The translations under genes and the position numbers were made by a program. Below are positions 25,632 through 33,296 of a DNA stretch of 64,000 nt, one piece after another. Origin of the DNA: JAJTGZ01 sp964403525 (GTDB lineage Bacteria > Planctomycetota > Phycisphaerae > Phycisphaerales > UBA1924); contig CAYOGE010000001.1 in NCBI GenBank assembly GCA_964403525.1, forward strand, positions 124,001 to 188,000, in the 5' to 3' direction. The first letter of the stretch is position 1, and every line of letters begins with the position of its first letter. Under the pieces are notes generated by a model, which was given only the letters and a program-made list of their open reading frames with translations, had not been told where the DNA came from and made no database searches.

Positions 25632-26513
25632 GTGCTCCACCGCCAACGCCTCATCCTCTCCATGCTCGCCGAAGCCGGTGGAGAGGCCACGCACCTTGAG
25701 GTCACCAAGTGGGCGTTCCTGACGCGGGTCGAGACAACCGCCGCGGGCGGCTCTTCCTTCTACCAGTTCCTCCCGTACCAGTACGGCCCCTTCTCGTTCG
25801 GCCTCTTCCAGGAGGTCGCGGCGATGACACGCGACGGCCTCGTTGAAGAGGTCACCGCTCCGCAAAAGCGCTGGCGGCTCACCGATGCCGGCCGCGCCGA
25901 GGCCCGCCGCGCCGAGAGCGGCCCCGCGGCCGGCGCCCGCTCCATCGTCAAACGCTTCGCCGGCAAGCCCTCAAACGAACTCATCGACCACGTCTACAAC
26001 CGGCACCCGTGGTTCACCGTCAACAGCGAAATCCGCAAGCACGAGAAACGCCCGACCGCCAAGCCCGCCGTCTACACCGCCGGGTACGAAGGGCTCCTCA
26101 TCGACGGCTTCCTCAATGGTCTCCTCAAAGCAGGCATCGCCCGCTTGATCGACGTGCGCCACAACCCCATCGCCCGGCGCTACGGCTTCCACAAAAGCAC
26201 CCTCGACCGCCTCTGCGGCAAGCTCAGCATCGAGTACCGCCACATCCCCGAACTCGGCATCCCCTCCGATGACCGCCAAGGCCTCGCCGATGGTGGCATG
26301 GCCGAGCGAACGCGGCTCTTCGAAAGCTACACCCGCACAACGCTGACGATGCAAACAGCCGCGATCGCCGCCGTGGCCAAGCTCGTGCAGGAAAAACCCA
26401 GCGTGCTCGTCTGCATGGAGGCCAAGCCGTGCGAGTGCCACCGCTCGCACCTGGCAAAGCCCGTCGCCGCCCTCACCGGCCTGCCGATCGTGCACCTGGA
26501 GATCAAGCCGTAA
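25632..26513 (+). CDS. HTH-DUF488 fusion protein in type I RM operon
   Basis: 293 residues, GTG start. Residues 1-100 form a winged-helix-like domain ('RLILSMLAEAGGEATHLEVT', then 'QEVAAMTRDGLVEEVTAPQK'). Residues 130-293 are DUF488: 'VYTAGYEG', 'LIDVRHNPIARRYGFHKSTL', 'IEYRHIPELGIPS' and a Cys motif near the end 'VLVCMEAKPCECHRSHLA'. DUF488 proteins occur frequently beside nucleic-acid-modifying and defence genes, but no activity is established. The HTH half suggests DNA binding or autoregulation through the 21-base repeats upstream. It is followed after 15 bases by an unknown gene that is probably its partner. Confidence 0.8.
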   Translation: MLHRQRLILSMLAEAGGEATHLEVTKWAFLTRVETTAAGGSSFYQFLPYQYGPFSFGLFQEVAAMTRDGLVEEVTAPQKRWRLTDAGRAEARRAESGPAAGARSIVKRFAGKPSNELIDHVYNRHPWFTVNSEIRKHEKRPTAKPAVYTAGYEGLLIDGFLNGLLKAGIARLIDVRHNPIARRYGFHKSTLDRLCGKLSIEYRHIPELGIPSDDRQGLADGGMAERTRLFESYTRTTLTMQTAAIAAVAKLVQEKPSVLVCMEAKPCECHRSHLAKPVAALTGLPIVHLEIKP

Positions 26514-26528
26514 GCGGAGGGGCGGGGA

Positions 26529-27347
26529 ATGGCGGCAGCAAAGCAACGGACCAAGGTGCTGATCACGGTGATGACCTACCCGCACCCAAGCGTCACGCAC
26601 ACCGAGCTTGTGTGCACAGCGGGGATCACCGAGTCGGGCGAATGGGTGCGCCTCTACCCGATCGACTACCGCTACCGGCCCATCGAGCAGCGCTTCAGAA
26701 AGTACCAGTGGATTGAGGTCGATCTTGGGCCACGCGGCGCAGAGAACGACAACCGTGCCGAGAGCCGCAAGCCGAACCTCGACTCGATCAAGCTGGTGGG
26801 CCCGCCGATCACCGCCGACCGGAACTGGATCGAACGACGGGCGATCATCGAGAAGCTGCCGGTCTCCACGCTCATCCAACTAAGGGACCGGCACGAAGCT
26901 GCTAAGGACGCGGGCCAACGCCCAGTGTCGCTGGGGATCGTCCGCCCGTCACGCGTCGTTGATGTTGTCGTTGAAGCAACCTCCGGCGAGTGGAAGCCAG
27001 AATGGAAGGCAGAACTGGCCCAAGGCAGCCTCTTCAGCGAGGAGCGCAAGGAGATCAAGAAACTCCCGTTTACTTGGCGGTACGTCTTCGAGTGCGAAGA
27101 CAGCGTCGGCAAGCCGCACACAGCCATGAATGAAGACTGGGAGATCGGCGTGCTCTATTGGAAGGAACTGGAGAAACTCGGGTCGGCAGAGAAAGCCGCC
27201 GAGTCGGTTCGCCAGAAGTGCCTTCAGATGGTCGGGCCCGACCGCGATCCGCGGTTCTTCATGGGAACGGTTTTCCCATATAACACGTGGATCGTGCTGG
27301 GCGTGTTCTGGCCCGCGAAGGAAGATCAGGCGCGACTCTTCCTCTGA
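26529..27347 (+). CDS. Conserved-looking protein of unknown function paired with DUF488 protein
   Basis: 272 residues. GGAGG lies about 9 bases upstream. The protein begins 'KVLITVMTYPHPSVTHTELV' and 'CTAGITESGEWVRLYPIDYR', a compact beta-rich N-terminal domain with a conserved aromatic/Arg run, and ends 'FMGTVFPYNTWIVLGVFWPA'. No known catalytic motif, signal peptide or membrane helix is seen. The tight spacing after the DUF488 gene implies a functional pair. I do not recognise the family. Confidence 0.75.
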   Translation: MAAAKQRTKVLITVMTYPHPSVTHTELVCTAGITESGEWVRLYPIDYRYRPIEQRFRKYQWIEVDLGPRGAENDNRAESRKPNLDSIKLVGPPITADRNWIERRAIIEKLPVSTLIQLRDRHEAAKDAGQRPVSLGIVRPSRVVDVVVEATSGEWKPEWKAELAQGSLFSEERKEIKKLPFTWRYVFECEDSVGKPHTAMNEDWEIGVLYWKELEKLGSAEKAAESVRQKCLQMVGPDRDPRFFMGTVFPYNTWIVLGVFWPAKEDQARLFL

Positions 27348-27368
27348 AAACCCGGTAGACTCTGCCAC

Positions 27369-30300
27369 GTGTCCGCCCCGACTACCCAATTCGGCTTCCT
27401 GGCCCCCTTCGCGGAGGTCGCCGACGCCGCCCGCCGCGCCGAGGTCTTCGCCCTCCCCGACCCGCGCACCGCCTGCTTCCACGCCCGCCGCGCCCTCGAA
27501 CTCATCGTCAACCACCTCTACGACACCGACACCGCCTTCGTGCGCCCGTGGGAGTCGCAGCTCGCAGCACTCCTTGCCGCACCCTGCTTCACGCAGAACG
27601 TCCCCGCCCCCATCGTCGCCAAGACCCGCATCATCCGCGACCTTGGCAACATCGCCGTCCACGGCAAGGCCAGCAGGCCCATCCGCCAGTACGACGCCGT
27701 CGCCGCCGTGCGCGAGCTCTTCCACATCGCCTACTGGTTCGCCCGCACCTACTCAAAGACCTGGCCCGCCCAGTTCGAAGGTGTCCAGTGGGACGAGTCA
27801 AAGCTCACCAAGCCGACCGCGCCCACGCCCGCGGCCCCCGCCGCCAAGCCCGAGCAACTCCAGAAGCTCGAAGCCGAACTCGAAGCCAAAGACAAAGCAC
27901 TCCGCGAGCGCCAGGAACAGATCGAGCGCACCGATGCCGAGATCAAACGCCTCCAGGCCGAGATCGCCGCCAGCAAGGCCCGCGCTGAAAAAACACCCGA
28001 CAGCCACGACTACACCGAAGCACAGACCCGCGACTTCTTCATCGACCTCCTCCTCCGCGAAGCCGGCTGGGGCCTCAAAGGCTGGACCGACGGTGTCGAT
28101 GCCGAGGTCCACGTCACCGGCATGCCCTCAACCAAGAGCGGCTCGCCCGGCGACGGTTACTGCGATTACGTCCTCTGGGGTGACGACGGCAAACCCCTCG
28201 GCGTGGTAGAAGCCAAGAAGACCCGCCGCGACGCCCGCATCGGCCAGCAGCAAGCCAAGCTCTACGCCGACTGCCTGGAGAAGCGGCACGGCCAGCGCCC
28301 CATCATCTTCGCCACCAACGGGTACGAACACTGGATCTGGGACGACCACTTCTACCCCCCGCGACCAGTCAGCGGCTTCTACACCAAGGATGAACTCGCC
28401 CGCCTCATCGCCCGCCGCACCACCCAGCGCGACCCGCAGACCCAGACCATCAACACCGACACCGTCGACCGCGCCTACCAGACCGAGGCCATCCGCGAAA
28501 TCACCGGACGCTTCAAGAAGGGCTTCCGCAGCGGCCTGCTCGTCATGGCCACCGGCACCGGCAAGACCCGCACCGTCGTCGCACTCGTCGAGCTCCTCCA
28601 GAAGGCCGGGTGGGTCAAGAACACCCTCTTCCTCGCCGACCGCATCGCGCTGGTCAAGCAGGGCATCAAGGCCTTTAAGAGGCACCTCCCCGAAACCTCG
28701 CCGGTCAACCTCGTCCTCCAGCCCGACGAAACCGGCCGCGTCTACGTCAGCACCTACCCCACGATGATGAACCTCATCGAGAAAGAACGCGGCGAAGGCG
28801 GCACCCGCCGCTTCGGCCCCGGCTTCTTCGACCTCATCATCATCGACGAAGCCCACCGCTCCGTCTACCAGAAGTACGGCGCGATCTTCGAGTACTTCGA
28901 CGCCATGCTCGTCGGCCTCACCGCCACCCCCCGCACCGAGATCGACCGCGACACCTACCGCCTCTTCGAACTCCCCAAAGACATGCCCACGTTCGCCTAC
29001 GAACTCGATGAGGCAGTCAAAGACGGCTTCCTCGTTCCACCCAAGGGCTTCAGCGTCGACCTCGCCTTCCCACAGCGCGGCATCGTCTACGACGAACTCA
29101 CGCCTGAAGAACAAGCCGAGTGGGACGAGATCGAATGGGATGAAGACAACCCCACCGCCAAGCCCCGCGCTGTTGAGCCCGAGGCCGTCAACCGCTGGCT
29201 CTTCAACACCGACACCGTTGACAAAGTCCTCGAACATCTGATGACCAAGGGCATCAAGGTCGCCGGCGGCGACCGCCTCGCCAAGACCATCCTCTTCGCC
29301 AAGAGCAAAGACCACGCCCGCTTCATCGAAGAGCGCTTCAACAAGCACTACCCCCACCTCAAGGGCAAGTTCGCCCGCGTGATCGACCACTACGAGCCCT
29401 ACGCCCACCAGCTGCTCGACGACTTCTCGGCCAAGGAGAGTGACCCCCACGTCGCCATCAGCGTCGACATGCTCGACACCGGCGTCGATGTACCCGAGGT
29501 CTGCAACCTCGTCTTCTTCAAGACCGTCCGCAGCAAAACCAAGTTCTGGCAGATGATCGGCCGCGGCACCCGCCTGTGCGAAAACCTCTTCGCCCCCGGC
29601 GACCACAAGCGTGAGTTCTTCATCTTCGACTTCTGCCGCAACCTCGAGTTCTTCAACCAGGGCCTCCCCGGCACAGAAGCTGGCGTCCAGCCCACCCTCG
29701 GCGCAATGCTCTTCCAAAAGCGTCTCGACATCCACATGCTCACTGGGCCACTCGCCCAGAACGATCCCCCCACCGCCGCACTCCGCACCGAGATCGCCGA
29801 CCTCCTCCACAGCCAGGTCTCGGCCATGAACGTCGAGAACTTCCTCGTTCGCCGCAAGCGCGCCACGGTTGAGAAGTTCGCCGACCGCAAACGGTGGGAC
29901 GAGCTCGCAACCGACGACTACCACCTTGCCGGCGACGACCTCTCCGACCTCCCCAGCGAGATGGACCTCGGCGAAGAACCCGCCAAGCGATTCGACCTCC
30001 TGATGCTCCGCCTCCAGCTCACGATGCTCGAACACGACCCGCGCTTCAAGAAGCTCAAGGAGCAGACCCAGGAGATCGCCGGCGCCCTGACGGAGAAGAA
30101 AGACATCCCGATGGTCGCGGCCCAGATGGAGCTGATCCTCGACATCGTGCAAGACGACTGGTGGCAGAACGCAACGCTCGCAATGTTCGAGAACGTCCGC
30201 AAGCGCCTCCGCGACCTCGTGCAGTTCATCGACAAGGCCCGCCGCCCGCTCATCTACACCGACTTCATCGACACCATCGGCGACACCACCGCGATCGACG

Positions 30301-30821
30301 TCGGCGGCCTCGGCGCAGCCATCGACCTCGCCCAGTACAAGCGCCGCATGCTCGCCTTCCTCGAAGGCAGCACCAACCACATCGCGATCCACAAGCTCCG
30401 CATGGGCGAGCCCCTCACCCGCAAAGACCTCGACGAACTCGAGCGCCTCCTCTTCGTCACCAGCGGCCTCGGCGATAAAGCCACGTTCGAGAAGGCGTTC
30501 GGCGCGCAGCCCAGCCTCGGCCTCTTCGTTCGCTCACTGATCGGCCTGGACCGCGAAGCCGCCAAGAAGGCCTTCGGCGAATTCCTCAGCGACAGCAACC
30601 TCACCGCCGCGCAGATCCGCTTCGTCAACCTCGTCATCGACGAACTCACCCGCAGCGGCGTCATGGCCCCCGAGCGTCTCTTCGAGTCCCCCTACACAGA
30701 CGCCAGCCCCGCAGGCCTCGACGGCCTCTTCGACTCACCCAAAGCCGAGCGCATCATCAAAGTGCTCGACTGGGTCCGAGCCGCCGCCGACCCCACACCA
30801 CCAAGCACGAAGCGCGCTTGA
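27369..30821 (+). CDS. hsdR: Type I restriction-modification system, restriction/translocase subunit HsdR
   Basis: 1150 residues, GTG start 21 bases after the previous stop. The N-terminal DUF4145 helical domain (about 15-120, 'FHARRALELIVNHLYDTD') is followed by a coiled coil (about 155-215). The HsdR-N nuclease domain (about 220-330) contains 'DYVLWGDDGKPLGVVEAKKT', with the D...ExK catalytic pattern of PD-(D/E)xK enzymes. The SF2 translocase has Walker A ATGTGKT (about 393), DEAH (about 491) and 'QMIGRGTRL' as motif VI, then an EcoEI-type C-terminal domain. It translocates DNA and cuts unmodified DNA when complexed with HsdM and HsdS. It closes the operon; no obvious frameshift interrupts it. 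Confidence 0.95.
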   Translation: MSAPTTQFGFLAPFAEVADAARRAEVFALPDPRTACFHARRALELIVNHLYDTDTAFVRPWESQLAALLAAPCFTQNVPAPIVAKTRIIRDLGNIAVHGKASRPIRQYDAVAAVRELFHIAYWFARTYSKTWPAQFEGVQWDESKLTKPTAPTPAAPAAKPEQLQKLEAELEAKDKALRERQEQIERTDAEIKRLQAEIAASKARAEKTPDSHDYTEAQTRDFFIDLLLREAGWGLKGWTDGVDAEVHVTGMPSTKSGSPGDGYCDYVLWGDDGKPLGVVEAKKTRRDARIGQQQAKLYADCLEKRHGQRPIIFATNGYEHWIWDDHFYPPRPVSGFYTKDELARLIARRTTQRDPQTQTINTDTVDRAYQTEAIREITGRFKKGFRSGLLVMATGTGKTRTVVALVELLQKAGWVKNTLFLADRIALVKQGIKAFKRHLPETSPVNLVLQPDETGRVYVSTYPTMMNLIEKERGEGGTRRFGPGFFDLIIIDEAHRSVYQKYGAIFEYFDAMLVGLTATPRTEIDRDTYRLFELPKDMPTFAYELDEAVKDGFLVPPKGFSVDLAFPQRGIVYDELTPEEQAEWDEIEWDEDNPTAKPRAVEPEAVNRWLFNTDTVDKVLEHLMTKGIKVAGGDRLAKTILFAKSKDHARFIEERFNKHYPHLKGKFARVIDHYEPYAHQLLDDFSAKESDPHVAISVDMLDTGVDVPEVCNLVFFKTVRSKTKFWQMIGRGTRLCENLFAPGDHKREFFIFDFCRNLEFFNQGLPGTEAGVQPTLGAMLFQKRLDIHMLTGPLAQNDPPTAALRTEIADLLHSQVSAMNVENFLVRRKRATVEKFADRKRWDELATDDYHLAGDDLSDLPSEMDLGEEPAKRFDLLMLRLQLTMLEHDPRFKKLKEQTQEIAGALTEKKDIPMVAAQMELILDIVQDDWWQNATLAMFENVRKRLRDLVQFIDKARRPLIYTDFIDTIGDTTAIDVGGLGAAIDLAQYKRRMLAFLEGSTNHIAIHKLRMGEPLTRKDLDELERLLFVTSGLGDKATFEKAFGAQPSLGLFVRSLIGLDREAAKKAFGEFLSDSNLTAAQIRFVNLVIDELTRSGVMAPERLFESPYTDASPAGLDGLFDSPKAERIIKVLDWVRAAADPTPPSTKRA

Positions 30822-31163
30822 GCGCACCCACCACCATCCGCACCACCCGCCGCCGAGGTTCCACGATCAGCCATCGCCGCGGCCAAGCCCAACGGAAGCG
30901 CAGCTCAGAAGACTCCGGCAGCTACCCCAACCGAACATACTCAAGCCAGTTCACCCGGCATGCCCCCGGCATGCCCTCTTTGAGCTCCACGCTTCAACCC
31001 GCCATCTTCTTCTCTGTGTCTCTGCGCCTCTGCGTTCCTCCCCCCGTCTTCATTTCCGCTCTTAGCACCCCCGCTCCTCTGCCTTCCTCCGTGCTCTCCG
31101 TGACCTCCGTGTTTCAACCCGCATTCTCTTCTGTGCCCTGTGCCTCTGTGGTGAACCGGCTTT
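30822..31163. repeat. Gene-free gap built of dispersed repeats
   Basis: Between convergent hsdR and parB. It includes the palindromic pair GGCATGCC-CCC-GGCATGCC near 30958, CTCTGTGTCTCTGCGCCTCTGCG, and at 31077-31118 a 42-base repeat whose inverse lies inside the kinase-like gene at 34295-34336 with 40 of 42 bases identical. No gene is supported. Confidence 0.7.
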
Positions 31164-32423
31164 TCAACTCTGCCGCTTGACGCCCATCTTCGCCACCAGA
31201 CCGTCGAAGTGGTCCAGCGAGTAATACTCAAGGCTGATCACGCCGCGCTTCCCCGCGCCGCTGGTCTTGATCTTCACCTTCGTCCCCAGCTGCTTGCCGA
31301 TCTGCTCCTCAAGGTCGCGCACGTTCGCGCGGTTCTCAAACGCTTTCGCGCGTGCCGCGGCCGCGCTCTCCGCGTCCCACCGCTTCTCCTGCTCCTGCGC
31401 GGTGAGCTCCGCCTTCTCATACTCGTTAAACGGCGCGTCGTCGTGCCCCTTCACGTACTGCGGCGTCCACGCCGTTGACTCCACAAACTCCAGCTTCTCA
31501 CCCGCGCCGCGCTGCACCAACTGCTCAAGCTGTCGCACGCTCAGCGTCTCGCGCGCTGCGCGCTGCGCGAGCCTCACGCGCACCTCGCCCGGCTTCACCA
31601 GCGGGCTGTTGAGCGTCTTGGCGTGCCCGAACGTGAGCCTGCCCGTGCGGATCAGCTCGATCACCGCCGGCTCAAGCTCGCCGAGCCGGATGTAGTGCGA
31701 CACCAGCGTGCGGTCCTCACCCACCTGCTCGGCGATCTGCTGCTGCGTGAGCCCGAACTCCTTCGACAGCCGCGCGTACGCCGCCGACTTCTCCAGCGCG
31801 CCAAGGTCAACGCGCTGCACGTTCTCAACCACCGCCCACAGCGCGGCCGTCACATCATCGATCTCCACCACCACCGCCGGCACGCGCGAGAGCCCCGCGA
31901 GCATCGCCGCGCGCCAGCGCCGCTCACCGGCGACCAGCTCCCATTGCGCCCCTCCGGGCGGCACCGGGCCTCCGGCCGGCGCGCCCTTCACCGTTCCCCC
32001 ACTCTTCACCTTGCGCACCACCAGCGGCTGCATCATGCCGTCGCGCTTGATCGACGCGGCCAGCGCGGCGAGCGCCGGCTCGTCAAACTCCTGGCGCGGC
32101 TGGAAGCGGTTCACCGTCACCGCGCTCGTCGGCAGCACGATGTAGGGCGATGCCGCCGCGGCCGCGGCGGCCAGAACCGGCGCGGACGCGATCACCCCCC
32201 CACTCTCGCCGGCCGCACTCGGCGCGGATGCAGCTTTCACCGGCGCGCTCGACCCGGCGGCCGACTTGTAAGACGGTATTTGTACGGTTGTATTTGTATT
32301 AGATGATTTCTTATCTTCATCCGCCACGGCGCCGGTCTGCGGCGGCAGCGGAACGGCCACCGGCATGCCCATCAACCCCGCCAGACCCTTCCCCAGCTTC
32401 CGTACCTTGTTCGCCTGATCCAT
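31164..32423 (-). CDS. parB: ParB/Spo0J-type chromosome or plasmid partition protein
   Basis: 419 residues. AAGGAGG lies 9 bases before the ATG. CTP-dependent DNA clamp that loads at parS. After a Ser/Ala-rich leader of about 95 residues come the N-terminal CTPase domain motifs: 'VNRFQPRQEFDEPALAALAA' with PLVVR (box I region), GERRWRA (box II) and ENVQR (box III). The helix-turn-helix domain is 'LTQQQIAEQVGEDRTLVSHY' (about 215-245), and the C-terminal dimerisation domain covers about 375-419. An insert between PLVVRKV and WELVAGERR (GGTVKGAPAGGPVPPGGA) is encoded by a GC palindromic repeat. No parA is visible. Five parS-like sites lie just upstream in 32503-33728, supporting a working partition locus. 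Confidence 0.93.
   Translation of the reverse strand: MDQANKVRKLGKGLAGLMGMPVAVPLPPQTGAVADEDKKSSNTNTTVQIPSYKSAAGSSAPVKAASAPSAAGESGGVIASAPVLAAAAAAASPYIVLPTSAVTVNRFQPRQEFDEPALAALAASIKRDGMMQPLVVRKVKSGGTVKGAPAGGPVPPGGAQWELVAGERRWRAAMLAGLSRVPAVVVEIDDVTAALWAVVENVQRVDLGALEKSAAYARLSKEFGLTQQQIAEQVGEDRTLVSHYIRLGELEPAVIELIRTGRLTFGHAKTLNSPLVKPGEVRVRLAQRAARETLSVRQLEQLVQRGAGEKLEFVESTAWTPQYVKGHDDAPFNEYEKAELTAQEQEKRWDAESAAAARAKAFENRANVRDLEEQIGKQLGTKVKIKTSGAGKRGVISLEYYSLDHFDGLVAKMGVKRQS
31950..32005. repeat. GC-rich palindromic insert within parB
   Basis: A stretch with CCGGGCGGCACCGGGCC and CCGGCCGG palindromes codes in frame for a Gly/Pro/Ala loop between two conserved ParB motifs. Boundaries are approximate. 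Confidence 0.5.
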
Positions 32424-32502
32424 TTTGCACCGCCTCCTTGCGCTCGAGTGTCCTCGAACAGCCAGAGCGTATCAGACCGTCACCCCCCACTCAACCCGGA
32501 AT

Positions 32503-32518
32503 TGTGCCACGTGACACA
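32503..32518. promoter_or_regulatory. parS-like site 1
   Basis: TGTGCCACGTGACACA: 16-base near-palindrome matching the parS form TGTTTCACGTGAAACA with GN replacing TT in each arm. Located 80 bases upstream of parB. Confidence 0.75.
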
Positions 32519-32573
32519 TTCGCAAAATGTTAGGCATGCTTGCAGCCCGATCGCGAGCCGAACACACCAGGAA

Positions 32574-32589
32574 TGTGTCACGTGACACA
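32574..32589. promoter_or_regulatory. parS-like site 2 (perfect palindrome)
   Basis: TGTGTCACGTGACACA, a perfect 16-base palindrome 34 bases before the NUDIX start. It is the reference form of the variant seen in this cluster. Confidence 0.8.
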
Positions 32590-32622
32590 ATCCGCTCCCC
32601 CACTTCGATACGCTCCGCGACA

Positions 32623-33216
32623 ATGCCCTCCACTCCGCACATCGAGTTCATCGTCCGAGGTCTCATCATTCACTGGGGCCACTGCCTAGTCTGTTGGAAC
32701 CCCAAGGGCGACTATGGCTACCTGCCCGGTGGCCACATCGAATCGGGCGAGCCGGCCGCGGCCGCGCTCGCGCGTGAGATGCTCGAAGAGACTGGTCTCA
32801 CCTGCCGGGTCGGGCCACTGTTACTGGCCCACGAAAACCAGTTCAAGACGCGCAAGCGAGCACATCACGAGCTGAACCTCGTCTTCGCCGCGGAGATCAC
32901 CGACGAGGCGATCCTGGCTGCCGGTGACGAGTTGTGTCACGTGGCACAATTGCAAAAAACCGCGATTCCAGCCCGTCAGGGCCGATCAAAGGGTAACAAG
33001 GCCCCGTTTGTCCCCCCACTGATTGCCTCCCAGGAGGCTCATCTGGCGTTCCGATGGCTCACACCGACCCAGTTCAAGCGGGCCGACATCCGCCCGGGGC
33101 CGATGGCCAAGTGGACCGCTCGGCTGCTGGCGGATGGGCTCGACTCGACCGTTGGCATGCTCGCAACTGACGCTCCGACGGTGCAGTGGATGAGCACGAT
33201 GCGGGCGCCCAAGTAG
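32623..33216 (+). CDS. NUDIX hydrolase
   Basis: 197 residues. The ATG at 32623 is preferred over 32527 because the fold begins immediately ('PHIEFIVRGLIIHWGHCLVC') and the upstream part would read through a parS-like site. The NUDIX box is intact (GGHIESGEPAAAALAREMLEETGL reduces to GxxxxxE...REMLEETG), giving the Glu residues that bind Mg2+. The enzyme should hydrolyse a nucleoside diphosphate linked to another moiety; the substrate is unknown. A parS-like site (32933-32948) is embedded in the coding sequence and encodes ELCHVAQ. Divergent from parB. Confidence 0.9.
   Translation: MPSTPHIEFIVRGLIIHWGHCLVCWNPKGDYGYLPGGHIESGEPAAAALAREMLEETGLTCRVGPLLLAHENQFKTRKRAHHELNLVFAAEITDEAILAAGDELCHVAQLQKTAIPARQGRSKGNKAPFVPPLIASQEAHLAFRWLTPTQFKRADIRPGPMAKWTARLLADGLDSTVGMLATDAPTVQWMSTMRAPK
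32933..32948. promoter_or_regulatory. parS-like site 3, inside NUDIX gene
   Basis: TGTGTCACGTGGCACA, one base from the perfect palindrome, within the NUDIX coding sequence. Confidence 0.75.
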
Positions 33217-33233
33217 GCGGGTGATCGGACCGA

Positions 33234-33249
33234 TGTTCCGCGTGGCACA
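33234..33249. promoter_or_regulatory. parS-like site 4, degenerate
   Basis: TGTTCCGCGTGGCACA between the NUDIX gene and the kinase-like gene; keeps the outer arm and a CGCGTG core in place of CACGTG. The weakest of the five. Confidence 0.5.
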
Positions 33250-33296
33250 CTCGCCGGGACCGGAACGTGTTCCCGGCCGCGCGGGTGGCCGCGCGC

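Noticed and set aside
28128..30392. Long antisense open frame of 754 codons opposite hsdR
   Set aside because: Shadow of a conserved gene with codon-phase composition (Glu/Val/Gly-rich), no ribosome site.
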